Source: an uncultured Spartobacteria bacterium
Lineage (GTDB): Bacteria > Verrucomicrobiota > Verrucomicrobiia > Chthoniobacterales > UBA6821
Direction: 5' to 3'
Assembly (NCBI GenBank): GCA_903868795.1
Contig: CAIPWR010000154.1
Coordinates: forward strand, 1 to 57,278
DNA length: 57,278 nt
The position numbers and the translations under genes were made by a program. The notes under the pieces are model-generated. The model saw only the letters and a list, made by a program, of their open reading frames with translations. It had not been told where the DNA came from and searched no databases. Shown here piece by piece: positions 17,465 to 25,959 of the stretch (positions within the stretch are counted from its first letter, which is position 1; each line of letters starts with the position of its first letter).

Positions 17465-18967
17465 CTAGAGCTGCCCGCTGGAATAGGCGAGGGTGGCAAG
17501 GCTCGAAGCGATCGACTGATCACACTCCGCCTTGGTTGCCATGGCCTGGGCCAATGAAGTACGGGCCGTCAGGACATCCTGGATCTGCGTTCTTCCAAGG
17601 TTAAAGTTTGCCATCAGTGCGTCGTAGGAGGCCTGACTTGCCTTCAGGAGTTCATCCGCAGACTGCTTTCGCTGAAGCGATGCCTTGGCCGTGGTGTAGG
17701 AGCGCCAGACGGTGGTTACGGCTTCATCCCGTGCCAGCAAGACGGCCTCGTTGGCCTCGCGCCAGGATGAATAAGCCTGCTTGACCTTGTTCCTGTTGAG
17801 ACCTCCGTCGAAGAACGGCCACTCGACGTTCACAGAACCTGCATAGTTTTGGAAACTCAGGCCGACGTTTTGGATGGCGCCCCCGTTAATGGTGGTATTG
17901 AAATTCTGGTAGCTCTGGACTCCCTTAAGTGAGAATTGTGGTAGGGTACCGGCTTTCGTGGCTTTGAGTGATTGTTCGGCTGCCTGCGCCTGGGCCACCT
18001 TGGCCAAAAGGTCGGGCTTCTGCTTCAGCGAGGTCTGCACGAATTGATCCAGAGGAGCCTGAAGCCTGCTGTCGAGGCGTGAGAAATCATACGGGGCGAC
18101 CTTCAAGCCGCATTCCGGTTCGGCGCCGATCACCTGAATCAGATTGAGGCGGGCAACCTCCCAGTTGGAGCGCGCATTGACGAGGTCGAAGGCCGCTTGG
18201 GCCTTAGCCTGTTTTGCCTGAAGCAGCGTGGGCTCGGTCAGGAGTCCCTGGTCATACCTGGCTTGGGTTGATCCCAAGACATCCTCTGCCGACTTGGCGG
18301 AAACCTCGGCAGTCTCGATGAGTCGTCTGTCGGTCTCCAGCGTGTAATAAGCCTGAGTGACCTGGAAGGTGATCTGCTGATGGGTTGCATTGAAGGAAAG
18401 GTTTGCGGCGTTCTGCGTGCGCTTGGCTGCCTTGGTGCTTGCGATCCTCTGTCCAAAGTCAAAGAGAGTGTACCGCAGATTCACTCCGGCGCTCAGGTTG
18501 CTGTAGTCACCACTGGCCTGGTCGTTGAGCGTGACTGGGACGACAATGCCAGACTGGCTTTGGGCCCCGGTGAGTTTCTGGCTCCAGTATCCGCCGCCGT
18601 AGCTGCTCTCCACAGTCAGTGTGGGGTAGAACTGGGCCTCCGACATCCCTGTCGATGCGGCGGCTTGGACCGCCATCTCCCAAGAAATCCGTGTCAGTGG
18701 GTTGTGCCGCTGTGCCAGATCGACCAACTCGGGAAGCGTGTAGCTCTTCTTTGGGTCGACGAAACTGTAATCATGAAGCTTTGCCATGAGTTCCATCTGA
18801 CGGCTCATTTCTGCCGAGGAGGGGATGGGTGACTGTTTGTCCTTGGAGGAGGGAATGGAGACTGAGTCGGTGGGAGTTCTCGCCATTGCCGTTGTCATCG
18901 ACATCGGATGAACCAGCAGGAACGTCACGACTGTAAAAGATAGGGAGAAACGTAAATACTGTTTCAT
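17465..18967 (-). CDS. TolC/MdtP-like outer-membrane efflux protein
   Basis: This 500-residue protein has an N-terminal signal peptide (FSLSFTVVTFLLVHP, ending near TAMA) and two repeats of the outer-membrane efflux fold, rich in long Ala/Gln coiled helices. An example is AKAQAAFDLVNARSNWEVAR, repeated with LLARDEAVTTVWRSYTTAKA. It would form a trimeric outer-membrane channel and periplasmic tunnel. It is divergent from ytcA, a fusion protein and a FUSC pump, which together resemble the E. coli ytcA-mdtNOP set, so this is the MdtP counterpart. Confidence 0.9.
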   Translation of the reverse strand: MKQYLRFSLSFTVVTFLLVHPMSMTTAMARTPTDSVSIPSSKDKQSPIPSSAEMSRQMELMAKLHDYSFVDPKKSYTLPELVDLAQRHNPLTRISWEMAVQAAASTGMSEAQFYPTLTVESSYGGGYWSQKLTGAQSQSGIVVPVTLNDQASGDYSNLSAGVNLRYTLFDFGQRIASTKAAKRTQNAANLSFNATHQQITFQVTQAYYTLETDRRLIETAEVSAKSAEDVLGSTQARYDQGLLTEPTLLQAKQAKAQAAFDLVNARSNWEVARLNLIQVIGAEPECGLKVAPYDFSRLDSRLQAPLDQFVQTSLKQKPDLLAKVAQAQAAEQSLKATKAGTLPQFSLKGVQSYQNFNTTINGGAIQNVGLSFQNYAGSVNVEWPFFDGGLNRNKVKQAYSSWREANEAVLLARDEAVTTVWRSYTTAKASLQRKQSADELLKASQASYDALMANFNLGRTQIQDVLTARTSLAQAMATKAECDQSIASSLATLAYSSGQL

Positions 18968-19056
18968 CAGTGGGCTAGGTAACGGTGACTGAGATTTCCT
19001 GTCGAGTCCCCATTTGCCTTGCTTCCGATTTCCCGCCCTCCCTAATGTTCGTGCCG

Positions 19057-19317
19057 ATGAATAGGATTCTCTTTGCTACCGGTTCCGTAGGCGTAGCTGG
19101 TCTCCTTTCGGGATGCTCCTGCATTCAGGAAATCGGCAGGGCCTATTTTCCTGCCTGGCTTCTCTCGATCCTGATCGGGTGGGTGCTCACTGGAGTCGTT
19201 CGTTTGATCCTGATCAAGGTGGGGATCGATGGCTGGATTCGTCCCCGTTCCATCGGCTATCCGTCGCTGATCGTTTTCTTCACCCTTCTTATCTATCTGA
19301 TTTTTTTCACCAACTGA
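19057..19317 (+). CDS. YtcA-family small lipoprotein/membrane protein
   Basis: This is an 86-residue protein from ATG 19057; an upstream frame reaching 18985 lacks protein-like sequence. A lipobox LLSGCS (Cys near residue 20) is followed by two hydrophobic segments (AWLLSILIGWVLTGVV and PSLIVFFTLLIYLIFF). This matches the YtcA family, small proteins encoded directly before the mdtNOP efflux genes. The fusion-protein gene starts 5 nt after its stop, so they are one operon. The biochemical role of YtcA is unknown. Confidence 0.75.
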   Translation: MNRILFATGSVGVAGLLSGCSCIQEIGRAYFPAWLLSILIGWVLTGVVRLILIKVGIDGWIRPRSIGYPSLIVFFTLLIYLIFFTN

Positions 19318-19322
19318 ATGCC

Positions 19323-20402
19323 ATGACGACTGAAGAGCAAAAGAATCCCACAGGACTGGCTGAAAACCTAGAGGACCGTCATTCCAGCAAGGCTATCCTG
19401 GGGGCCGTCATCGGGTGGGGATTTGTCATCTTGGCGATCATTGCCGCGGGGGTTGTCTATCGCTGGGAGTCTCGGAATCCTCGATGCAACAACGGGGTTC
19501 TCATGGCCGACATGATCGGCATCGCTCCACGCGTCTCCGGTCCGATCAAGGAACTGCCGATCAAGGATAACCAACTTGTTCACAAGGGAGACCTGCTTTA
19601 CGAGATCAATACGGCTCCTTACGAGATTGCTGTTCAGTCTGCCGCGGCAAACCTTGCCATGACTGAGGGTGCACTGACAAACGCACAGCTTCAGATTAAC
19701 GCGCAGCAGGATCAGGTGCAGGAGGCTCAGGCATCCCTTCAGCAGGCCCAGGCTTCCTACGCGACGGCGAAGGATAGCTACGATAGGATTGCTCCCCTTC
19801 TGGCGAAGCATTTCGCCAGCGCGCAGGATGTCACCGATGCGAAGAACTCCATGAACTCTGCTCTGGCAGGCGTGTCGGCCGCCCAAGCAAAGCTACTCTC
19901 GGCGCAATCCTCCGTGCTCAGCATCGCTGAGGCTCAGGCTAAGAGAGACTCTGCTGCCGCATCCCTTGCCCAGGCTCAGCTGAATCTCAAGTATTGCACT
20001 GTCAAGGCTCCATTCGATGCGCTGATTTCGCAAATGACAATCTCCCGTGGAGCTTACGTAGCACAAGGGCAGCAGGTCTTCACCTTGATCGATATTCATT
20101 CATGGTGGGTCTGCGAGCCGTATCGTGAAGGACAGCTCCACCGAATGAAAGTCGGAGATCCCGTCACCTTGGAGATCAAGACGGCTCCGGGGAAATTCTT
20201 CAACGGCACGGTGGAGAGCATCGGCTGGGGTGCCACTCCGCAGGCTTTACAGAACAGCATTCTCCCCGTGATCCCTCAGGCTCTTGATTGGGTCCAACTC
20301 GAACAGCGCTTCCCCGTCAGGATCAAGCTTGCCGATGATGTTCCGTCGGAAATCCTCCGCGTGGGAACCACCTCGGCCGCGACCGTTCACACGGGGCGTT
20401 GA
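19323..20402 (+). CDS. MdtN/EmrA-like periplasmic membrane-fusion protein
   Basis: This 359-residue protein has one N-terminal membrane anchor (AVIGWGFVILAIIAAGVVY). A biotinyl-lipoyl-like half (IAPRVSGPIKELPIKDNQLV), a long coiled-coil hairpin rich in Ala/Gln, the second lipoyl half (YCTVKAPFDALISQMTISRG) and a beta-barrel domain follow. It would link the FUSC pump in the inner membrane to the divergent TolC-like channel. Its stop codon overlaps a possible TTG start of the next gene. Confidence 0.9.
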   Translation: MTTEEQKNPTGLAENLEDRHSSKAILGAVIGWGFVILAIIAAGVVYRWESRNPRCNNGVLMADMIGIAPRVSGPIKELPIKDNQLVHKGDLLYEINTAPYEIAVQSAAANLAMTEGALTNAQLQINAQQDQVQEAQASLQQAQASYATAKDSYDRIAPLLAKHFASAQDVTDAKNSMNSALAGVSAAQAKLLSAQSSVLSIAEAQAKRDSAAASLAQAQLNLKYCTVKAPFDALISQMTISRGAYVAQGQQVFTLIDIHSWWVCEPYREGQLHRMKVGDPVTLEIKTAPGKFFNGTVESIGWGATPQALQNSILPVIPQALDWVQLEQRFPVRIKLADDVPSEILRVGTTSAATVHTGR

Positions 20403-20407
20403 TCTCC

Positions 20408-21982
20408 ATGGGATCTCCCTCCGGAACCATGGGCCGTATGGGATTAGGCGGCATGGGTATCTCGAAATTCCTCCGTCAGTTGCTGGAGGAGTTGAAGCCG
20501 CTCCCGGACAGGTTCGGCGGAACGATGCGGATGGTGCTGGCCTGCCTTCTGGTCTGGATTGTTGTTCTGACGTTCCGCAATCCGATGGGGGACCTGGGCG
20601 TGTTCATGGTCTTCATCTTCCTTCAAAGGAACAAGTTGATGACCCGTTTTGTCGCCGTGCTTGTGATAGTGGCGCTGATTGTTGCCTCTCTTTGGATCTT
20701 TGGGATCGCCTATCTCTCCTGGAATCTCTCCTGGCTCAGGATCCTGCTTTGGGGGGGCATGTTCTGGATCAATTATTACCTCATGAGCAGTCTTCCGAAG
20801 CTGAGCGTCGTCTTCATGCTGCCCATCTCCTTCGCATCGATTTTCTGCTTCAGCTTTGATCAGGATCCCAATCCCAACACCTTGATCAGTCAACTCGGAT
20901 GGGTCTGGTGTGCCATCGGACTCACCATTCTGGGATCGTTTCTGGTCGAATACTTTTTCGGCGCCCCCAGTGCTCTGGATCTCCTGCGGGCCGAAGTCAG
21001 GAGAACCCTGGACCATACCGAGACCCATTGTCTGGAGCGTACCGAGGGAAGGCTCTCACCGTTGACTCTCGGGGTGAATGTCGGTGTTGCTCAGGATCAG
21101 GCCAAAATGCTTCAGAAATTCGGAGGACTGACACCGCTGCAGAGGGAGAATTGCACGCGGATTATCTCGGCAGTTGGCGCCATTGACCGGCTTGCCTTTG
21201 AGGGGGATCTCTCCGTTCCACCCAGTGCCTCAGAGCGTGCAGATTGGCTCCTCGTCGCATCGCATCTGGATCGACTCAGGAAACGTCTCCTGCTGGGGGG
21301 AGGAGAGTGGGATTGCTCTCGGGGTGCTGGGAGCATCAAGACACCCAAACTGGCTGAGGCGATGCAGGAATTGGAGGATGCCGAGGCCTGTATCGATATC
21401 TCGGTTGAGGGGATGCATGTCCCCACAAAAAAAATATCTGAGGAACCCGCTGTGGCGGCAAAAAAAGATTTCACCGATGCGGAATTCGCCACCAGGGCGA
21501 CGGCCGCCACCATGGCCTGTTACATGTTTGCCAGCATGACCGACTGGAGTGGTATTCATACCTGCATGATCACCTGTGCTGTCTCGGCGATGAACAATGT
21601 CGATTCCCAAGTCTTCAAGCAGCGGCTTCGCATCATCGGGGCATCGATCGGAGGACTCATGGGATTCCTTGCCATGTTCGTGATCCCCCACATGGACAAT
21701 CTGATGGGGGTCCTACTCATTATGGCTCTCGGAACCGGGATCAGCGCCTGGGTCTGCATGGGACGTGTGAAGTATTCCTATATCGGAGTCCAGATGGGCC
21801 TAGCCTTCGTGATGCTTGTCGCCCAAGACCCCCATGCCACAACCGAATTTACCGTAATCCGGGATCGTCTCGTCGGCATTTTGGTGGGTCTCTTCGCCAT
21901 GCGTTACGCCTTCATCTGGTGGACTCCCAAATACATCCGCGGTGTGGATTCCATCTCCGCTCCTCGTCTTAGTCCGATCTGA
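20408..21982 (+). CDS. MdtO-like FUSC-family transporter
   Basis: This 524-residue inner-membrane protein is built as two FUSC halves. An N-terminal block of membrane helices (MVLACLLVWIVVLTF to SFLVEYFF) is followed by a cytoplasmic region of about 200 residues. A second membrane block begins at ATMACYMFASMTDWSG and ends near LVGLFAMRYAFIWW. The family exports aromatic acids and related compounds with a fusion protein and an outer-membrane channel. The start is either ATG 20408 or TTG 20399, which overlaps the upstream stop. Confidence 0.88.
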   Translation: MGSPSGTMGRMGLGGMGISKFLRQLLEELKPLPDRFGGTMRMVLACLLVWIVVLTFRNPMGDLGVFMVFIFLQRNKLMTRFVAVLVIVALIVASLWIFGIAYLSWNLSWLRILLWGGMFWINYYLMSSLPKLSVVFMLPISFASIFCFSFDQDPNPNTLISQLGWVWCAIGLTILGSFLVEYFFGAPSALDLLRAEVRRTLDHTETHCLERTEGRLSPLTLGVNVGVAQDQAKMLQKFGGLTPLQRENCTRIISAVGAIDRLAFEGDLSVPPSASERADWLLVASHLDRLRKRLLLGGGEWDCSRGAGSIKTPKLAEAMQELEDAEACIDISVEGMHVPTKKISEEPAVAAKKDFTDAEFATRATAATMACYMFASMTDWSGIHTCMITCAVSAMNNVDSQVFKQRLRIIGASIGGLMGFLAMFVIPHMDNLMGVLLIMALGTGISAWVCMGRVKYSYIGVQMGLAFVMLVAQDPHATTEFTVIRDRLVGILVGLFAMRYAFIWWTPKYIRGVDSISAPRLSPI

Positions 21983-22033
21983 CGGCAACGCTTCCCCCTT
22001 GCCTTGGGGCAAAGGAAAACTAATCTCCAAAGT

Positions 22034-22486
22034 ATGCGCGTAGGACTTGCAACCGATCATGGTGGATTCGAACTCAAAGAGGAGTTGGTCGCCCAACTCA
22101 AGGCTGCCGGACACGAGGTTGTCGACTTCGGAGCCCATGAGCTTCATCGCGACGATGATTATCCCGATTACGTGGTTCCCTTGGCCCATGCCGTGGTGGC
22201 GGGTGAAGTGGAGCGCGGCATCGCGATCTGTGGAAGCGGGGTCGGAGCCTCGGTCTGTGCGAACAAGATTGAGGGAATTCATGCATGTCTGATCCATGAC
22301 CATTTCTCCGCAAAGCAAGGCGTGGAGGATGACCACATGAACATCCTCTGCATGGGGGGGCGGACCGTCGGTCCCTGCGTGGCTTGGGATCTGGTGGAGA
22401 CGTTCCTCAATGCCAAGTACAGCCAGGAAGCGCGCCATCTCCGCCGTCTGGGCAAGGTTGCCCAACTTGATGCACGGGCTTCCTAG
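22034..22486 (+). CDS. rpiB: ribose-5-phosphate isomerase B
   Basis: This 150-residue enzyme interconverts ribose 5-phosphate and ribulose 5-phosphate in the pentose phosphate pathway. The family features are VGLATDHGGFELKEEL at the N-terminus, the phosphate-binding GSGVGASVCANK with the catalytic Cys one residue upstream of the loop (AICGSG), and the NILCMGGRTVG stretch. ATG 22034 gives the usual start; the frame runs 30 nt further upstream. It is followed after 33 nt by the channel-pqiAB genes. Confidence 0.95.
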   Translation: MRVGLATDHGGFELKEELVAQLKAAGHEVVDFGAHELHRDDDYPDYVVPLAHAVVAGEVERGIAICGSGVGASVCANKIEGIHACLIHDHFSAKQGVEDDHMNILCMGGRTVGPCVAWDLVETFLNAKYSQEARHLRRLGKVAQLDARAS

Positions 22487-22519
22487 CCCCTGCTCCCTTA
22501 CAAGCCCCCTCACGGGAAG

Positions 22520-23038
22520 ATGAAGGATTCCCTGGTTCAGTCGCTGAAAGATTCCGTCGTTGTTCAGGACTCGGAACTGATTGCCGGATTCTTTTCCCCG
22601 GTCGGATTTGCCGGAACGATCCTGATTCTAGTGCTGATTAATCATGCACTCTTCGCAGAGTTGGTGTTCTTGATTCATGGGCGTTTCATGGATCCCCGCC
22701 TTCTGAAGGGGCAGGCTTTTCACGCAAGGCTTGTCGGCTATCTCTGCATCCTGATCATGATTTTGGGGCATCTTACGGAGATTGTCATCTGGGCAACCTC
22801 CCTGGTGATGACAGGACTGGTTACCTCCATGAATGATGCCCTCTACTATTGCGGTAGTACCTACACCACGCTCGGATTCGGCTCCGATCCCATGCAACAT
22901 GGTCGCAGCGCCATCACGGTCGTGATCGCTCTCTCTGGCATGCTGACCGTGGCTGTCACCACGGCGATCGTGATGGCTCAGTTCGGTCGGTATCAAGAGG
23001 CCCGTAAGATCGCTCGTCATAATGCTGTGAAACCATGA
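22520..23038 (+). CDS. two-TM ion-channel-like membrane protein
   Basis: This 172-residue protein has several hydrophobic segments (GFAGTILILVLINHALF, YLCILIMILGHLTEIV, ITVVIALSGMLTVAVTT). Before the last helix is a pore-loop-like stretch, CGSTYTTLGFGSDP. TLGFG resembles the TVGYG/TVGFG potassium selectivity filter. It overlaps pqiA by 4 nt (ATGA), so channel and pqiAB are translationally coupled, an uncommon link. Whether it conducts K+ is inference from the filter-like motif. Confidence 0.75.
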   Translation: MKDSLVQSLKDSVVVQDSELIAGFFSPVGFAGTILILVLINHALFAELVFLIHGRFMDPRLLKGQAFHARLVGYLCILIMILGHLTEIVIWATSLVMTGLVTSMNDALYYCGSTYTTLGFGSDPMQHGRSAITVVIALSGMLTVAVTTAIVMAQFGRYQEARKIARHNAVKP

Positions 23039-24189
23039 AGTCACGATCGAGTCTGGGGCCTGATTGGATCGAGTGTCCTCATTGCGAGGCTCCATGCCGT
23101 CGGAAGCGACTGCCAGACGGTTGTGAACTTCGCTGTGCTCGCTGCGGATCAACGGTGATCGAGCCGATCGGTAAAAAGACGTTCCAACCCGCCTTGTCCC
23201 TCTCCGTGGCGGGACTCATTGCCTTGTTCCTGGCAACCATCAGGCCAGTGCTCACCTTTGATGTGGCTGGCAGGGAGCAGGCCGGCTATCTCTTTACGGG
23301 AGTCAGGGAACTGCTGCACCAAGGGTATTGGATGATCGCTATTCTGGTCTTTTTTGCCTCGATCTTTGCTCCGGCTCTCTACTTGGCCTCGGTCTCCTAT
23401 GTATCGGCTGCTTGTGCCTTTCGACTACGGTTGCCCCAAGTCTCTCTCTGCTATCACATCACCGATTGGGCCGAACCATGGAACTTGATTCCGGTCTATT
23501 CGATCGCCACGGTCGTTTCTGTCGTGAAGCTCCGTATGATCGGTGGGGTGACATGGAATGATGGAGCTCGCTGGGTCCTGTGTGTTGCGGTGCTGACTCT
23601 TCTGGCCCAGCAGGTCTTCGATCGTCGTCTCGTGGAGCATCGTCTCGAAGCCATGGGGGCTCTCGGAGGGTCGAAGAGGGTAGGGATGATGAACGATAGC
23701 TTCCGTGTCTCGACAGCCCGGGCCCTCGTAACAACCGCCGCGCTGCTTTATATCCCATCGAACATCATTCCTGTGATGACGATGACTGTTGCGGGAAAGA
23801 CGGAGCCCCTCACAGTGCTGGGGGGAGTGAAGGAGCTGTGGGATTCCAATCTGCCCGCCATTGCCGGAGTGGTCTTTCTGGCGAGTTTTGTGGTCCCATT
23901 CCTGAAGGTCATTTCCCTGAGTTGGATCCTCTGGCTTCATGGGACGGATTTTCACCAGTCGACCCGGAATAGCATTCATCGCATCGTTCACCGGATTGGC
24001 AGCTGGTCGATGATCGACATCTTCCTTCTGGCCGTGCTTTCCGCAGTGGGGCAACTCGGGGCCCTCGGGAGCGTGATTGCCAATCCGGGGGCCATCTACT
24101 TCTGTGGTGTGATGATCTGCTGTCTTTTTGCGGCGGAAATTTACAAACCGCGACTGATCTGGGAGAGTCATGAGGACCTCACGATATGA
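23035..24189 (+). CDS. pqiA: PqiA-like inner-membrane protein
   Basis: This 384-residue protein has an N-terminal zinc ribbon (IECPHCEAPC, then CELRCARCGS) and two PqiA modules of four membrane helices each. The second module, starting near RALVTTAALLYIPSNIIP, lacks its own ribbon cysteines. PqiA partners the MCE protein PqiB in lipid transport across the envelope. The 4-nt overlaps at both ends place it in the middle of a three-gene operon. Confidence 0.9.
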   Translation: MKSRSSLGPDWIECPHCEAPCRRKRLPDGCELRCARCGSTVIEPIGKKTFQPALSLSVAGLIALFLATIRPVLTFDVAGREQAGYLFTGVRELLHQGYWMIAILVFFASIFAPALYLASVSYVSAACAFRLRLPQVSLCYHITDWAEPWNLIPVYSIATVVSVVKLRMIGGVTWNDGARWVLCVAVLTLLAQQVFDRRLVEHRLEAMGALGGSKRVGMMNDSFRVSTARALVTTAALLYIPSNIIPVMTMTVAGKTEPLTVLGGVKELWDSNLPAIAGVVFLASFVVPFLKVISLSWILWLHGTDFHQSTRNSIHRIVHRIGSWSMIDIFLLAVLSAVGQLGALGSVIANPGAIYFCGVMICCLFAAEIYKPRLIWESHEDLTI

Positions 24190-25775
24190 GTATGACTACC
24201 CAGGATTCTTCCCATGACGACCATGGTGTGATCGCGCCCAAAAAGGGGCTTCGTATTTCGTGGGTATGGCTTTTCCCAATCCTGGCCGCATTTGCCGCGG
24301 CGACCATGTTCTATCGGAACTGGAGCGGTGAGGGGCCGACGATTTATGTGCAGTTTGCCGCTGCCCCGGGAATCAAGCCCGAGAAGACACTGCTCTACTA
24401 CCGTGGGGTCGAGGCCGGCACGGTGATGGGTATCGAGCTTGGAAAGAACCTCGATACTGTTCTGATTAAGGTTCGTCTGCGCAAATACGCTCAGGATCTC
24501 GCACGCGAGGGAACGCTCTTCTGGATCGATCAGCCTGTCTTCAATCTCGCCAAGCCCTCCGGAATCGAGTCGCTGATCGAGGGAAATTCCATTCAAGCAC
24601 GCAAGGGTTCGGGGGCCCCCTCCTATTTCTTTGTTGGCAGTGATGAGGTGCCGCTGGCCCCTCTGGAGGGAGAGCCTCTCTTGATTCGCTTAACGTCCTC
24701 CACGATCCCTTTTGTCGAGACTGGAGCCGAGGTAACCTACCGAGGGCTTCCTGTAGGCTTGGTTCGAAAAAAGGGGCTTGATGAGAATGGCACTCCCTAT
24801 CTCGAGATCGGGCTTTCCAAGCGCTACGTGAATCTCGTGAGAACAACCTCACGCTTCTGGGTGATCAACCCATTTTCCATGAAACTCGGGGCAGGTATTT
24901 TTCAGATCGACGCCCCTTCCTTGAAGAACGTCCTGCTAGGTGCGGTCGCCTTTGATAATCTGGGAGACTTGGGGCCACAGGCGGAAACCCGTTCTCAACT
25001 CCCTCTCTATGCGAGTGAGGAGATTGCCCGGGCCATATCGCCCCCCATCACTCTGCAATTTAAGGATGGTCAGGGACTCACTGAAGGTCTGACTCAATTA
25101 CGCTACCTGGGTGTGCCCGTAGGCGTTGTGGAAAAAGTTTCCCCGCAATCGGGAAAGGTCATTGTGACTGCTCATCTGCGTCCCGGGTACGAGATGCTGC
25201 GCAGGGAGGGTTCGATTTTCTCGATTATTCGTCCGATCATCGAGATTCCCAAGGTGAGTGGCCTGGAAACCCTTGTCAGCGGTATCTATATCGATTGCAT
25301 ACCGGGCAATAAGGGGCCGGAGACGAGTCGCTTCAAAGGCATCAGTCAGGAGGATGCCGAGTTGGTCGATTATCAGGAAGAGGGCTTCGAGGTTGTCCTC
25401 ACGGCCTCTACTTCCAAGGTCGGCGTGGGTACCCCTGTGATTTACCGGGGTGTGCTTGTGGGCAAGATCACGCGCAAGGATCTGGTGACGGGTGGAAATG
25501 GAGTCCGGTTAACTGCCTCCCTGAAGCCCCGTTACGCTTCGCTTCTCCGTGAGAATAGTCGCTTCTGGAATGCGGGAGGTATGAGGATCTCGGGTGGTCT
25601 GATTTCGCTTAATGTTCAATCATCCCTACTGGAATCGAAGGGTTTGGGGGGCGTCGAGTTCTCGACCCCCTCTGGAGAGGCCGCCGGAGGTCCCGTCAAA
25701 GAGGGTTTCCGATACGATCTCTATGATTCGCCCAAGAAGGAATGGCTCCAGTGGGCCCTTCCCAACATCAAATAA
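24186..25775 (+). CDS. pqiB: PqiB-like MCE-domain protein
   Basis: This 529-residue protein has a single N-terminal membrane anchor (VWLFPILAAFAAATMFY) and three MlaD/MCE domains. They begin near IYVQFAAAPGIKPEKT, LIRLTSSTIPFVETGAEV and EVVLTASTSKVGVGTPV, each carrying a Y-R/L-G-x-x-x-G signature (YYRGVEAGTV, YRGLPVGLV, YRGVLVGKI). A partial extra repeat (LRYLGVPVGVV) sits between the second and third. Such proteins stack as hexameric rings that form a lipid-conducting tunnel in the periplasm, fed here by PqiA. Confidence 0.92.
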   Translation: MSMTTQDSSHDDHGVIAPKKGLRISWVWLFPILAAFAAATMFYRNWSGEGPTIYVQFAAAPGIKPEKTLLYYRGVEAGTVMGIELGKNLDTVLIKVRLRKYAQDLAREGTLFWIDQPVFNLAKPSGIESLIEGNSIQARKGSGAPSYFFVGSDEVPLAPLEGEPLLIRLTSSTIPFVETGAEVTYRGLPVGLVRKKGLDENGTPYLEIGLSKRYVNLVRTTSRFWVINPFSMKLGAGIFQIDAPSLKNVLLGAVAFDNLGDLGPQAETRSQLPLYASEEIARAISPPITLQFKDGQGLTEGLTQLRYLGVPVGVVEKVSPQSGKVIVTAHLRPGYEMLRREGSIFSIIRPIIEIPKVSGLETLVSGIYIDCIPGNKGPETSRFKGISQEDAELVDYQEEGFEVVLTASTSKVGVGTPVIYRGVLVGKITRKDLVTGGNGVRLTASLKPRYASLLRENSRFWNAGGMRISGGLISLNVQSSLLESKGLGGVEFSTPSGEAAGGPVKEGFRYDLYDSPKKEWLQWALPNIK

Positions 25776-25836
25776 TCAAGCACCCCCCTGCGTGGATCCA
25801 TTTGCAAAACAGGGGCTCCTGTGAAAGGATCTGATC

Positions 25837-25911
25837 ATGGTTGGTGCTATTCATTGCGTCTGTCGTCAGCCCTCATTCCGCGCTGGCACCTTGCTCCTTC
25901 TTGCCCTCTAA
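25837..25911 (+). CDS. leucine-rich leader peptide of leuA (attenuator)
   Basis: A 24-codon ORF starts at ATG 25837 with a good ribosome site (GAAAGGA, 7 nt upstream). It ends GTLLLLALstop: codons TTG CTC CTT CTT GCC CTC then TAA, five Leu in six codons. It lies 48 nt before leuA, followed by a hairpin with a U run. This is the classic layout of leucine operon attenuation, in which ribosome stalling at Leu codons switches the downstream RNA fold. The ORF is too short to be a protein gene of its own. Confidence 0.7.
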   Translation: MVGAIHCVCRQPSFRAGTLLLLAL

Positions 25912-25932
25912 TTTTTTTCAGGAGCGGCCTCT

Positions 25933-25956
25933 GATCCGGTCGTTCCGGATCCTTTT
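25933..25956 (+). terminator. terminator-like hairpin just upstream of leuA
   Basis: GATCCGG (25933-25939), a 5-nt loop and CCGGATC (25945-25951) form a 7-bp stem, followed by CTTTT. It lies directly before the leuA start at 25960. Two competing pairings are visible: GCTCCTG (25815-25821) with CAGGAGC (25919-25925), and GCTCC within the Leu codons with the same GGAGC. Such alternatives fit attenuation, but no folding was computed. Confidence 0.55.
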
Positions 25957-25959
25957 CCT

